DNA from: Theocolax elegans
Taxonomy: Eukaryota; Arthropoda; Insecta; Hymenoptera; Cerocephalidae
Reading direction: 5' to 3'
Assembly (NCBI GenBank): GCA_026168455.1
Contig: CM047425.1
Location: 7,414,001-7,478,000 of the forward strand
Length of the DNA: 64,000 nucleotides
Shown here: positions 1-13,762 of the stretch, piece after piece
Layout: the number at the start of each line of letters is the position of its first letter
Position numbering within the stretch: position 1 is the first letter of the stretch
Notes under the pieces: model-generated
What the model saw: the letters and a program-made list of their open reading frames with translations, nothing else
The model's database searches: none
Told to the model about the DNA's origin: nothing
Program-made: the position numbers and the translations under genes

Positions 1-3000
1 ATTTTTTGATTATGAATAGTAGACGACGGTGCCAGTGTAATTAAGTGACTCGTTAGTTTAATTGGGATGAAAATATATATGCGTATCCACAAATGGTGGA
101 TTTTCTTTCTAAAATTCGTATGGATTTCTTGACGATTGCTTCTTTTTTTCTCAATATTTAATTATATATTTTAATACATTTTTTTATACACTCTCAATCT
201 TAAAATGTAATAATTGATAATACAATGTGTATATCGATAATTTTATTTTTTTCAGAAAGTGTAAAATTTGAGAATCGCACATATCAAAATTGGTGATAAA
301 ATATAATATTATTTATAAATAATAATTAGTATACTGCGGTACAAGACTAGCAATTTTTTTAAATAAGTAAAAATACCATACATTCAAATTATTTATTACA
401 TAGATATTTTAATCGACTTTATACCTATTTCACGTTTTGTTGCTAACTACATATTTCATATTTTTTACACGTTTCAAGATATAATCGTTTAATGTCCTGA
501 AGTTAATATTCATTTTACGCTTTATAAGAAATCATTTTTTAAATTTAATATTTTTTTTTGTAAAAAAAATTCATTTACCTATACTGTTAAAATTACTGTC
601 TAAAAGTTTACAAATTTTAAAAATTTAATACGCGTATTCTACATGCTCGAGCTTAAATTTTTACACTTTAGGATTTGGTGTGTAGATATATGTAAACGGT
701 GGCACTAAATATCAGAATAATATACTGCTGCGTAAATAAATTCGACAAAAAAGAAAAAAAAAATTTATGGTATTCCTTAAAGAAAAGCCGGTAATAGGTT
801 CTTCACAAAATACGTATATACAAAGAGATGAATTCGTACACAAGTGTGGAATGTCGGTGCATAAAAATTGCATTTCTTCTAGTATCTTTCGCGGGGTGGT
901 CACATCGACTGCTGCACCATATGACACGCTTACTTATGCGACGAAATGTTCTTTTCGACTTCCTTTTGTGTACGTGACAATGCTTTCGGTTACTTCAGAC
1001 CCGCAAGTAGCTTTTGTTACACCTCATACATCTTTCGCGCTTTTTTCAACACATTATTATTTTTTTTTCCTTTTTTTCGTCCTTCATAATACTCACGTGT
1101 ATAACTGTAACGATTTATTTTCAGACTGTTTTTTTAATAATTTACTTCGACCAAGAATATAACTTTTTACCTGCTTTTTTAAAGGTGCGTACTATATATA
1201 AATACGTGCGCATGTATTTTTTCAGACAAATTGAAAGGTAAATATAATTAGTTTAGTAATTTTGTTTTAAATTTTTTTTCGTAAATATAAAATACTATAC
1301 GTTGTCGTTTTTTTTCAAATCGTAATTTTAGATATCGCGTTTAATTTCACAATTTAATTATACAAAGTTTAAGTGAATTTACAAATATTGACAGATGTTC
1401 TGCAACAGTGATATAAAATAACGTTACTAACGATATAAATTGTCTCCTTCGTATCGGACTGCTAATTCCATTCACAAAAATCTTATACTCGTAATAAATT
1501 AATTAAGTTACACAAACTAATTTAATTATAGCGACGATGTTATAATTTTTGTTCAATTTCAATTTCATTTAACAATCTTGTCGTTTAATTCGACAATAAA
1601 AATATTAACTGAATCAAATTACTCAACTCCGAACATCATTAAATATACAAAACATTAGGTATAATTACATGATTTTAATATTCTATCCAAAATTAAGATA
1701 TAATTTAACATATTAATTAAGCAACGATGATTAATCTTTATCTTGGTAAACAATTTATTCTCTCGGTCGGACAAAATAAACTAACCTCTTGATAATCATA
1801 AATTCTTTTTTTTTTTTCGTAAAACCATCGCGTAATCGTTCCGAAACATCGAGGAAGAAGTCAAGATTATCTACATCGTTGTCAGAATGAGCCGTAAAAC
1901 CAAGCATTTACAGGAGCTTTGGGTACATATAGAGTTTAAAATAAAAACGAAAAGTAATTGAATTTCCAAAACTGGTAGGTAATGGCCAAGACTAAACCAA
2001 TCTTGATCACCCCCCTTTATAATTGCCGGAAGCAAAAAGATGCAACTACTTGCACGAATTTGCTCATAATCATCCAGCGTTTAGAGTATATCTCGACAAA
2101 TATATCAAAATCTTGCACGCACCTTCGTGTATGTAATTTTTTTTCTCTTTCTCCTTTTTTTCCTCCCGGGTCACTCGTAAATGTAAAGTTACGAAAGGGA
2201 GTGTGAAAACGAGCTTTCTTACATACATTAGATGCCATCGGAAACGTGAATTTTTTGGGTAATTTAACTAAAATTAATCATTGTAAATTATACGGGAACA
2301 AAGTAATGTCCGGAGCTTAATTAAAATTTCAATTTGCTAAATTTTGAAAGATGTGTAATTTATGGGCTATATTTCATAATTTCGCATAAAGTATTATGCT
2401 TTCAGTAATTATCAATGAAGTTACTAAACGCTTTTGTGTCTATACGTGTAGAGTATAATAAATTTTATCCGACGATATCTCTAAATTAACAACCTCTGCA
2501 TAAATAAATATCGATAAAACTACTTATTAAAGTATACATTATACGCGTAGATGTACTCGGGTTTAAAAAAAAAAAGAAAAATGCGAAAGTACGGTACTAC
2601 CCTTGAAAAGTCGCGAGAAACGCGTTCGACTTGAAAAGCACTTTAGGGTTCCTCCCTCGCTCGTATATACAGGTCCCTGTACCAAAAAAAATGCTTCTTT
2701 ATGCTGCATATCTCTCTAGCTCGTATCCCTTTTATCTTTCCCTCTTGGTACGTTACGCGTATCTCATCTATATGCTCTTGCGAAATCAATTTATATGCTT
2801 CTATTCCTTCGCGCACTTCCCCATTGTCACTGCGCAGACGTATATTTTTAGAAAAGTTAATGGACGATAGTCAAATAGTATACATATTATCTCACGTAAA
2901 CCATTTCTTTTTCTTTTTCAATTTATTTTTTATAAAACAGTGTTCTACTTATTAGGGTACGGTCGACCCGTAACTTCGAATTATTTTGCAATGTAAAACT

Positions 3001-3807
3001 GAACGAGATCTTTGATTGTTCGGAAGTACGAATATTGAAGAGTCGATTATACGAAAGATCAAAAGTATACTGAAGAGTATATTCTAAACGAAAGATGTTT
3101 TCAAGAAATCCTTTGCATATCTAATTATCTGTTTGTTCATCTGTACGTAACGTAAGTTAAGCGGCAATAACACTTATCATTTCATTAATTGCCTATAATG
3201 AATTAAGTAGTCTTAATTATTAATTATTTTAATGAACAAAAAAAAAATTGTCGCGCAAAGGTATAGGTATAACGAGCACAAACATTTAACCGTGACGCTT
3301 ATTGTACGAGAGGTAAAGTAAGGTAACTCGGTGAACAAAGACTGTGACTCGAAGTGTACATATATTACCCGGCGAAAATGAAGTAAAGAAAAACCAAGTA
3401 CAAAGCCGACGAGGACCCGAAAAAATGGGTAGCGAAGTCAAGAGCCGAAGTACGTGGGTTCGTTGCGGCAAAGGGGGAACCGTTATACCATACCCACGTA
3501 TATATACGTGCGTGTCTATATCTACACATTCGTGTAGATATACCTATCTGTGTCTATGTTATATATGTATATGTATGTAGCGTATACGCGTGTGCATATA
3601 GAGACATACACACGGTTGTACAGCCAAATTTTTTAAAGAACATCAAGTTGGTGGAAGAGAGAAAGAAAGTTTCGGTTTTTGAGGCTGCTGACGCCCGTTT
3701 CGCGAGCCGCACGCGGGCCTACCGAAAGCAGCTGTTACGAAGCAGCTGCCACGTGCGCGTCGCGATCTAGTATAGTCGGTTAGAACCTTTTTTTTGGGGC
3801 GAGCTCG
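1..3807. other. A+T-rich noncoding stretch
   Basis: No supported gene. The sequence is A+T-rich with T and A homopolymers. Open frames at 767-1162 and 2631-2955 are short, have no recognisable domain and lack convincing splice borders. From about 3270 to 3800 the base composition becomes more balanced, with CpG-rich and GA-rich segments, leading into the first copy of a tandem duplication. This is probably intronic or intergenic DNA. Confidence 0.6.
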
Positions 3808-6431
3808 TCTACTACTCTCTATGTACATTTTTTTCCCTTCCATTTAATGTTGTGTGTATATACATGTAATATAGTTTATATCTAAATATATATAGATATA
3901 TATATACATGTATATATATATATATATTTTTTTTCTCTTTCGCTCGCATTGGAGAAATTGGGCGAGCTGACCGGATGAGGGTACACGCGAAATGTTCTTT
4001 CGAATGATGCGGTTGAACACTTAATTATGTACATATTTTCTTTTTGCATACATATATACAGACACTATATATATATGTATGTATATATATATATACATAT
4101 ATACGTATACATGCATAATTAATTTGGTTGATAAACTCTTTAATTACAGATATCTAAGCTCCCAATTTTAAATGGATTGGTAAAACTTTTTATTTGTTAT
4201 TAGCTTCGTTAACTCACGAAATTACTCTCTGACTCGTGTGACGTAGTATATATTTCACGTCCGTGTAGATGTAAATGCATGCGAGCTCGTTTAAAGTAAC
4301 ATGTCACAAATTCTTTAACGCGTGTATCTATAAACCATGATACCTGTACATACATATTTTAAGTGCGATGATATCTACAAAAAATCTTATACTTGTTGTA
4401 CAGGTGCATCACGAGTCTTAACTTTAATTCGTGCGCGCGCGCGCAAATTACCAAAAGACTAATGCGAAAAATTAAGATACTAATAAATGACGGCGTTATT
4501 AATTATTATTACGATTTAACGTACAACTATATATACATGCATGTATACACTGTTAAACTACAAATATAAACGACGTCGAACAGTCTTTATTATGTAAATT
4601 TTTCCAATTAAAAAACATAATATTCTATATGACACGAGGGCATTCCGTGCAATTAACGATGCTATACTTCCACTTGTGATTCAAAGATCGCTCCCAAAAC
4701 CATTACTCACTCTGCTCCATCCAGAGTAAAAAAAAAAAACAGAACCTGCACCCAAATCAACTCTCTCAAACGAGTGTCGCGCGTACTTCGCACGTGCATA
4801 TATATATAGTAAAGCCCCCGAAAAAAAAAAACAACAGCACAAGAAGAGTGAAGAGCAATGCGAGGTAATTGGGCCTGCCGCTGTTCACCCGAAAAACTGC
4901 ACGCGAACAGAGGCAATTCGTATTTTTTGTTTTCAAGTAAATTGAGCTGATAAATCGTGTGGAAAGATGTGTATATACGTAACAGGGAGGAGTGTTCTAC
5001 GTTGATAATTGTACGTTCTATCTTCCCCCTTTGAGATTAACGATTTTAGACAATGAACTATATACATACCTACATGGTGCATTGCACATACAATTTTCGA
5101 GGTTTCTCTTGGGATGTATGTGTATATAAGAAGATCCCCTGCGTTTTTTGGTGCGCGCGTGTCACAAAGCAAGTGCGTCTATGCATACTTTAAACCCAGG
5201 TATAGAGTTTCGTTTGCTTTTTCCTTTAAATTTCGGAGAGTACCCATCAGAGACGAAGTAATTATTAAAACTTTAATTTTTAAAATATACGTAATAGACT
5301 TTCAACTCGCGTTATTTCGATTAAAATCGATAATAAAAATGGTATGTAGTAAAATAAGTAAATGATAATACGTAAAATAATAAATAAAAATATGGCATTT
5401 AAAACGAAAAAAAAATGAGTCGAAAGATATAACGAGTCGGAAAAAGAGAGTATAAAGGAAGGGACTAAGTAAGGAAGGGACGCGTTAAGCGCTTGCGCTC
5501 GTAAGAAGGGCGCATATATATCCCTCGACGAAATGAACCCCCGAAAATTGCAAATTATTCATATGGCGCGCCCACAAATGCACCGTAATTATTGCCCTTA
5601 GCTATATGCGCTTCCAAAGATGCAAGAGGGCTCTCCATCCGGTTGTATGCGACATTTTTCCACGTTTTGATCTACGACTTTGGGTTTCCCGGATTACAGT
5701 TACCCGAATAATTTACTTTTCCTTTTTCCTGGATTCAATTAACTACTTCTGGTTCTACTTCGTTTTCGCGATGTTTTAATAATAAATCAAGTGCCGTGCA
5801 CTTCGTTCTTATAAAATTTGTTAAATTAATTAAAAACCCTATAGCAATAAGTGAAATTACATTTTGGTAATTGATTGTAGACTTATTGGCCATTTTGGTT
5901 ATACAGTTAATTTTTTATTTAAAAAAAAAAACATTGTGTAATTTTTCAATTTATACTAGGGAAAGTAATGATTTAATACTAAAAATTTTGTGAAAGTTGA
6001 TAGTTTTGAAAAAAATGTGATTGTAATAATCGATTGAGTCTTGGTGTATAAGTTGCACTCGAGTCAAGCAATTCGTTCTCAAAGCATTAAAAATGAATTA
6101 TTATTTCGGGATGTAGAATAGTTGAAAAGGGAAAGTTCCGTAGACGTTATGTTACGTCTTGTTTGCGATGAAAAATTGCGTACGTATATGTATATGCAAC
6201 AAAGAGGAATGTACGTTGTTGTTGATAGCCTGCATGGTAGAAACGACGAGTTTATTCAAAAGAGTAGGACTGTGCGCGAGCACGCGCGAAATTCAAATTG
6301 CAAGCTACCCCTCTCTATCAGTAGCAATGCTTACACCCGTGAAGTTGCTTCTGCTTGGTATGTACTGGGGAAAATCGCGGTTTATTACCTCTTGCCACTC
6401 TCTCTCCCTCTCTTTAAAAAAGGATAACGCA
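3808..6431. repeat. Tandem segmental duplication unit A, copy 1
   Basis: This 2,624 bp block is followed directly by a second copy. It begins at TCTACTACTCTCTATGTAC and ends at GGATAACGCA, and the same end sequence closes copy 2. Contents include TA/TG microsatellite near 3880-3930 and 4060-4110, a GC-dinucleotide run near 4435, and A+T-rich DNA. No transposase-like frame or terminal inverted repeats are visible, so it does not look like a transposon. The two copies differ mainly by short indels in A runs and TA repeats. Confidence 0.9.
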
Positions 6432-9057
6432 TCTACTACTCTCTATGTACATTTTTTTTCCCTTCCATTTAATGTCGTGTGTTATACATGTAATATAGTT
6501 TATATCTAAATATATATAGATCTATATATACATGTATATATTATATATATTTTTTTTCTCTTTCGCTCGCATTGGAGAAATTGGGCGAGCTGACCGGATG
6601 AGGGTACACGCGAAATTTTCTTTCGAATGATGCGGCTTGAACACTTAATTATGTACATATTTTCTTTTTGCATACATATATACAGACACTATATATATAT
6701 GTATGTATATATATATACATATATACGTATACATGCATAATTAATTTGGTTGATAAACTCTTTAATTACAGATATCTAAGCTCCCAATTTTAATGGATTG
6801 GTAAAACTTTTATTTGTTATTAGCTTCGTTAACTCACGAAATTACTCTCTGACTCGTGTGACGTAGTATATATTTCACGTCCGTGTAGATGTAAATGCAT
6901 GCGAGCTCGTTTAAGTAACATGTCACAAATTCTTTAACGCGTGTATCTATAAACCATGATACCTGTACATACATATTTTAAGTGCGATGATATCTACAAA
7001 AAATCTTATACTTGTTGTACAGGTGCATCACGAGTCTTAACTTTAATTCGTGCGCGCGCGCGCAAATTACCAAAAGACTAATGCGAAAAATATAAGATAC
7101 TAATAAATGACGGCGTTATTAATTATTATTACGATTTAACGTACAACTATATATACATGCATGTATACACTGTTAAACTACAAATATAAACGACGTCGAA
7201 CAGTCTTTATTATGTAAATTTTTCCAATTAAAAACATAATATTCTATATGACACGAGGGCATTCCGTGCAATTAACGATGCTATACTTCCACTTGTGATT
7301 CAAAGATCGCTCCCAAAACCATTACTCACTCTGCTCCATCCAGAGTAAAAAAAAACAGAACCTGCACCCAAATCAACTCTCTCAAACGAGTGTCGCGCGT
7401 ACTTCGCACGTGCATATATATATAGTAAAGCCCCCGAAAAAAAAAACAACAGCACAAGAAGAGTGAAGAGCAATGCGAGGTAATTGGGCCTGCCGCTGTT
7501 CACCCGAAAAACTGCACGCGAACAGAGGCAATTCGTATTTTTTGTTTTCAAGTAAATTGAGCTGATAAATCGTGTGGAAAGATGTGTATATACGTAACAG
7601 GGAGGAGTGTTCTACGTTGATAATTGTACGTTCTATCTTCCCCCTTTGAGATTAACGATTTTAGACAATGAACTATATACATACCTACATGGTGCATTGC
7701 ACATACAATTTTCGAGGTTTCTCTTGGGATGTATGTGTATATAAGAAGATCCCCTGCGTTTTTTGGTGCGCGCGTGTCACAAAGCAAGTGCGTCTATGCA
7801 TACTTTAAACCCAGGTATAGAGTTTCGTTTGCTTTTTCCTTTAAATTTCGGAGAGTACCCATCAGAGACGAAGTAATTATTAAAACTTTAATTTTAAAAT
7901 ATACGTAATAGACTTTCAACTCGCGTTATTTCGATTAAATCGATAATAAAAATGGTATGTAGTAAAATAAGTAAATGATAATACCAGTCAATTCAAATAA
8001 TAAATAAAAATATGGCATTTAAAACGAAAAAACAAAATGAGTCGAAAGATATAACGAGTCGGAAAAAGAGAGTATAAAGGAAGGGACTAAGTAAGGAAGG
8101 GACGCGTTAAGCGCTTGCGCTCGTAAGAAGGGCGCATATATATCCCTCGACGAAATGAACCCCCGAAAATTGCAAATTATTCATATGGCGCGCCCACAAA
8201 TGCACCGTAATTATTGCCCTTAGCTATATGCGCTTCCAAAGATGCAAGAGGGCTCTCCATCCGGTTGTATGCGACATTTTTCCACGTTTTGATCTACGAC
8301 TTTGGGTTTCCCGGATTACAGTTACCCGAATAATTTACTTTTCCTTTTTCCTGGATTCAATTAACTACTTCTGGTTCTACTCGTTTTCGCGATGTTTTAA
8401 TAATAAATCAAGTGCCGTGCACTTCGTTCTTATAAAATTTGTTAAATTAATTAAAAACCCTATAGCAATAAGTGAAATTACATTTTGGTAATTGATTGTA
8501 GACTTATTGGCCAATTTTGGTTATACAGTTAATTTTTTATTTAAAAAAAAACATTGTGTAATTTTTCAATTTATACTAGGGAAAGTAATGATTTAATACT
8601 AAAAATTTTGTGAAAGTTGATAGTTTTGAAAAAAATGTGATTGTAATAATCGATTGAGTCTTGGTGTATAAGTTGCACTCGAGTCAAGCAATTCGTTCTC
8701 AAAGCATTAAAAATGAATTATTATTTCGGGATGTAGAATAGTTGAAAAGGGAAAGTTCCGTAGACGTTATGTTACGTCTTGTTTGCGATGAAAAATTGCG
8801 TACGCGTATATGTATATGCAACAAAGAGGAATGTACGTTGTTGTTGATAGCCTGCATGGTAGAAACGACGAGTTTATTCAAAAGAGTAGGACTGTGCGCG
8901 AGCACGCGCGAAATTCAAATTGCAAGCTACCCCTCTCTATCAGTAGCAATGCTTACACCCGTGAAGTTGCTTTCCTGCTTGGTATGTACTGGGGAAAATC
9001 GCGGTTTATTACCTCTTGCCACTCTCTCTCTCCCTCTCTTTAAAAAAGGATAACGCA
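6432..9057. repeat. Tandem segmental duplication unit A, copy 2
   Basis: Near-identical direct repeat of 3808-6431, about 2,626 bp and immediately adjacent. Differences include shortened A runs (compare 4728-4740 with 7347-7356), a 2 bp insertion in the CG/TA tract near 8803, and small indels near 8970. These indels change the reading frame of every longer open frame shared by the copies except 7548-7787. That argues against protein coding in the unit, or else reflects sequencing error. Confidence 0.9.
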
Positions 9058-12000
9058 ACTTCCATATTTCTTTTTTGTTTTCGCCATTCCCGTGGAATAT
9101 ATAATTTACCGCGGTAAATGGCGTAGATGCACCGGCGCCGCGAAAATTCCATAGGGGTGAGAAGGTGTACACACACACGCGCGCACACACGCGAACACGC
9201 GTTCAGAGTCCCTTTTTCTCTTTCTTGTTGTCGAGACAGGAATGGGATACTGCTACATGGATTCTGATGAATGCGCTTTAATAATAATGCAAGAGGTAAC
9301 TGGCTTCTCCCGCCTACACACATACATATACGGAACCGCGTGGTACACGATAAACCCGGAAGGGTGAGGATGGGATATTTAGATTACGGAATTTTAATGT
9401 CCAACCAAGGGTCTTTATGGTTTTCGATGTTAATGCGCGCGTTATTTAAAAGCTTTCGACTCTTTCTCTACGTCTTTATGCAAAAGCTTTTTCACTCTAT
9501 ACATAAAGATATATGTATTGATGTTATACCTATTATTGTATAAATAAGCAATTATCTGATATTCTCGAATGTGTACTATACGACACTGTTAACGTGATAT
9601 TTTATTGAATGAAACTGCGGTAGGTTATGTGTTTCTAATTAAAATGTTTCTACATGCGTGTACTTAATTAAATTTTATTATCCACCCTTCGCCTAGCATT
9701 AATAATTAAATCTATTTTTTATACATCTATACTATACTAAATTTACACTTTATATACAGTATTTAATTTAACGCAATATGTTGTTATTAAACTAGAAATA
9801 CGCAGTTTACTAAGTCGTACAAACAAAGGTACATAAAACAAGAACGATGTTATGACTAGTTAAACGTCGAAACAGGGGTGTAAGGGAACTCTCTATAATC
9901 TCTGAGGTGATATCGTTGATTATTCAAGAAGCATATATAGAATGCAATAAGCGCATGGAAAGCACTGTACTACGCTTACTAACAGTGCTGGGACAGTTCA
10001 TTGCACTTGATGGCGCATGCGAACTCGACGGTTTTTTTCTTTTTTCATTTATAAGTTAACAGTCTATTAAAATTTTGTAAACACGATGTAAAACGCTAAT
10101 TACTGTACTATTAATTTCTTCTTTCAATCTAAATAAGCATTAATTTTCTATATCATTTTATAAATTTACGAATTATTACGTAACGATATTTGTTTTTTTT
10201 TACGAGATTTACATATGATAAGAGCCGTTATCAGGATTATAGTATTTCATGTAATTAATAATTTCCCGTTAAAATTAATAAGTTAAATTTATGTATGTTA
10301 TTCGAATTAACAATCATGATATAATTAAAATAAATGTGTATATATACTTATGTAAACAAAATTTTTGTTCTCCACACACGCGTTATAATGGACAATATTC
10401 AATTTTAATCGATAAAATTGATGGATTTTAAAAAAAGGGATTAGCTTTTCGATGCACGGCACTGTTTTTTTTATTTATTTTTTTTACCGCTCACGACGTT
10501 AGTCAGGATTTGCGCCGCGTCGGGGCTCGGCACACGAGATAAACTATTATCGTCTTACCGATATAAACACTCGTATATGTACTCGTACCTACCACGTAGA
10601 TCGCGTAAGTCCGAGGCAAGTAACTCGCTATATATTCATTGTATCATATTCGTGACTAACAACAGTATATAATTATTATAATGTTTACAGTTATAAACTT
10701 ATAGATTTTAGTATAATTAACAACATGCTTTCTTGTTACGTAATTATATATTACGGTTTATCAAATTTTCTTTTCCTATCCCACGCAAAAAAATAAAACA
10801 CTTGAATAACATTGGAATTGAAGAATCATATAAATGAAATTCAAATCTGAATAAAATCAATGAATCAAGGATTAACAAACCTCTTGAAAAAAAAGAAATA
10901 ATATCTATGAATCGAGGTGGTGGTTGGGTTCGCTAACGTCTCGCGAAAGATAAAACTTAGAAAATTGAGAGCAAAAGTATGTATGTACGTATATATATGT
11001 TAGCATTCTACGAAGAAGTTGGGGGAGTTGGCACAAGGGCTTCGAGAAATATAGGCGAGCGCGCAAGAAAAAAACCCAAGCGGTAGGGAGAGAGGAGCAA
11101 AGTAAAGGGGTGGTCGAGAAAAATCTGCCCCTGGCATTGCCAGTGAGCGTATATAACCTTGACCCGGGGATGAACGAACTACCCTTCTCGTACGCGCGCC
11201 ACCACCCCCTCGAGAGACGCCGATACTTTCGAGCGACTTATTTACGCGCAAGTGTGTTGTGTACGTGTGACTTTATTTTTCATTTTACTACTTTTTTTTT
11301 CATCGCAAAGAGTGTATTAAGTATTCAAATATTTCTTGATACTTTAGCCAAAATTACATTTGTAAACGATTGAGAAAGCTACTCAATTGATCGCTAAACC
11401 ATGCCATAACTTCACAATATAAATTGCACTACAATAAATTTAGCAACAAAACTGAAAACAATTTAAAATAATTTAAAACACAAACTTATATTATTCTTCA
11501 ATTTTAACTTTTTCTTTAATTTTCGACAACTTCTTTCAAACTATTGCACATTTGAACTCCAATTTTGTTTAAAGTTACACCCCCTATGGTATAAGAGAAA
11601 AAAAACTGTATCTAATAAACTTTTTAGCCTTAAATTCTTTTACAACATTCGCATTAAATAAGTAATATATTACATATTATGTAGCTTTCAAATTGTTCAA
11701 GTAACAAGGATAATGGTGAAAAACATTTAAATATATACCTCAATCGAGATATTATAAAAAAAGAAAAAAAATATTTTTAAGTTTAGTTCTCGTGAATCCA
11801 AGGAAAGGTATATTACCATCGCAAAAGGGAGAAAAACAAAGTCGTTGAAATTGAAGTATATGTAACGAGCTCTGAAAGACATCACGATTCTTTAACTACA
11901 ATTCTCGGTCGCTCTTCGACTCATCAACATATTTTAAAATATTCTTTAGCAACAGGTATACATACCGAAAATAGATTTTTCGCGAAATATACGAGCTCGA

Positions 12001-12731
12001 AGAAGTCGTATATAGGTTTAACTATATATAAGAGAAAATTACAAAAACACCGACAACAACATTTCCTATACATATATGCACGTAATAGTAGGCCCTAAAC
12101 TCATCTCACAATTTAATTTACGCAGTTGTCAGTTTAGTGCTAAAAAATGCTGCTGAAGCAGCTTCGTTCTTTCTCTTACTTATATACATATATGTCTGTA
12201 TGTCACATGGGAAGCGGCAGTTTCTATCCCTCTCTTTCGGTTTTTAGATACGGCCTTGGAATTGGCCAAAACCGAGCGTCTAATGAATTCGAAACGTCCC
12301 ATTTCCTCCCAGGCTTTCGCGGAAACACCGACAGCGATCCTTTCCCCAGTTCGATCGAGGCAAAATATAACCCATATAGAAAAAAAAGGACTGGCCCACT
12401 TTTGCCATTAACGATCGCACGTAATTTCTTTTTAATATGTATAAGTAATTTGTAGCGTTCAATGCGTGTTGAATGGAAGACTAATCAATGTATTTACGAG
12501 GCACGAAATAACCGATATAAGTAAGAAAATGATAGTGTTTATTGAACAATTATTTAAAACAAAAGTGTTTTGTTTAATTAATTCTATTCGTGTAATGTAT
12601 CTCAATGTCTATGTACTTAATTGTCAAAATTATGATTTTAATGGTAACGTGTACAACATTACATTATCTTATAATCGTTAAAATAAGAACAATTAAATTA
12701 TTATTTTTTTAAAGTACAAATTACTTTTTTA
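9058..12731. other. Unique noncoding stretch between duplication blocks
   Basis: No supported gene in this 3.7 kb. A CA/GC microsatellite lies near 9170-9200. A C-rich, CpG-containing segment lies at 10485-10560. A more G+C-rich segment with a TATA-like box lies at 11000-11260. The rest is A+T-rich. Open frames at 9271-9543 and 12147-12455 show no domain and no codon pattern that I trust. Confidence 0.55.
11000..11260. promoter_or_regulatory. Possible core promoter region with TATA-like box
   Basis: A local rise in G+C and CpG surrounds a perfect TATATAA at 11150-11156 on the plus strand. It is followed by a C-rich stretch (11161-11230) where a start site about 30 bases downstream would lie. 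I see no clear initiator motif and no adjacent coding start, so this is only a candidate. It could equally be a CpG-rich low-complexity patch. Confidence 0.2.
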
Positions 12732-12921
12732 TTTACATAAATTTAACATTGTTCGTTATTAACAGTATTATATATCCGCATCGTAATTTTGTAAAAGAGC
12801 AACTTCGAAACGGTTAACTATTGCTTTGCTTCGTCATTCTTTTTTTAATTTTTCATTTTCCGACAAATTAATACCGTTGGATCCGTGACTTTATTTTACT
12901 TTGAAAATTCCAAAGACTTAC

Positions 12922-12973
12922 CATGAGACCAAAGTATGCAATAAATAGGACATGTGTCTAGAAATGTCCTTAC
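12922..12973 (-). CDS. Candidate coding exon in unit B copy 1 (frame uncertain)
   Basis: On the minus strand this 52-base segment follows a good acceptor (TTATTTATGTTTCAG) and precedes a strong donor (ATG then GTAAGT). Two of three phases are open. If entered in phase 0 it begins VRTFLDTCPI; if entered after one carried base it begins KDISRHMSY. The copy at 14325-14377 has one extra T:A pair, giving 53 bases, so the two copies cannot both keep the downstream frame. I do not recognise the peptide. The splice pair could be coincidental. Confidence 0.25.
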
Positions 12974-13393
12974 CTGAAACATAAATAAGAAAATATTTAT
13001 ATTAACAAATACACAATAATATATACTCTATATAACTATATATACTCGTGTATGTGTGTGTGTGTAAATAAACGTAATTGATTAATCAGAATGAAATATC
13101 GTAACACCAAATGTTGAAACTATATACAGTACACCTATGCATGTTTTTTTCCATAAACTACATAATTATTAATATAAATCGTTAAAAACTCAAATTTTCT
13201 AACACCTCATCGTGCAAAATTAAATAAATAAATTAATCATCATATTCTGTACTGGTATAAGACCACGTTTTACCGTTCTAACCTTGACCATATGAAAAAA
13301 AACCAGCCGGAAGTAAAACGAAAAAAGAAAATCGAATGTACAATCGATAATAATAATAATATATGAGTAAAAAAAGAAAAAGAAGAAGCTCAC

Positions 13394-13690
13394 CCCTAAG
13401 CAATCCCGAGTGTTAGGTACATAAGAGACGATGAAATAAAAAAAACCGCGAAAGGGCAGAGTATATACGCGCGCAAACGGATTAACGTCCCGTGGTCCGC
13501 CGACGCCGCCACCGCGGCGTGCACTCGAGAGAGGAAAGGCAAAGCGAAAGAGGGTGGAGTGAAAGAGAAAGAGAGAGACAGAACGTGTGAGCTTGCAATG
13601 CACACGTCGGCGGGCTTGCGCGGATCGATTCGGCGAGACTAGGAACGTTTCCACCGAAGTGATTACCCTTCCAAGCTGGCGTAACTCGCA
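13394..13690 (-). promoter_or_regulatory. G+C-rich core of unit B, possible first exon/promoter
   Basis: On the minus strand a CT-rich, CpG-rich stretch contains GTATATAC at 13461-13468. About 65 bases downstream lies a good splice donor (TTAGGG then GTGAGC, exon end 13394). This would fit a short noncoding first exon spliced to the candidate exon at 12922-12973. The same arrangement is present in B2 (donor near 14794) and in the truncated B3 near 19510. Long open frames here are translations of repeats such as SLSLSL and are not credible proteins. Confidence 0.25.
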
Positions 13691-13698
13691 AATCGTCT

Positions 13699-13725
13699 CG
13701 AGAGAGAGACAGAGACAGAGAGAGA

Positions 13726-13759
<34 letters not shown>
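13699..13759. repeat. (GA)n microsatellite in unit B
   Basis: A nearly uninterrupted GA/AGAC tract on the plus strand. Its length differs among the three B copies (about 15099-15153 and 19817-19871 in the others), as expected for a microsatellite or for sequencing slippage. Confidence 0.95.

Positions 13760-13762
<3 letters not shown>

Noticed and set aside
4147..4178. 30-base plus-strand microexon in unit A (ISKLPILNGL)
   Set aside because: The acceptor is good, but the donor (GTAAAA) is weak and copy A2 has lost one base, breaking the phase.
4933..7787. 79-codon minus-strand frame conserved in A1 and A2 (4933-5172 and 7548-7787)
   Set aside because: The identity reflects the near-identity of the duplicated units. 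No domain or splice signals; other shared frames in the unit are broken by indels.
6122..9053. Plus-strand frames of 101-116 codons near the end of each A copy
   Set aside because: A 2 bp indel and further small indels switch the frame between copies, so the reading is not conserved.
10504..10604. Plus-strand segment between a T-rich tract with AG and GTAAGT
   Set aside because: One phase is open, but the acceptor is ambiguous, the base before the donor is C, and the peptide is repetitive at its end (SYMYSYL).
13220..13654. 144-codon minus-strand frame in B1 with shorter homologous frames in B2 and B3
   Set aside because: Composed of CT-repeat and homopolymer translation; the frame is broken in the other copies by A-run length changes.
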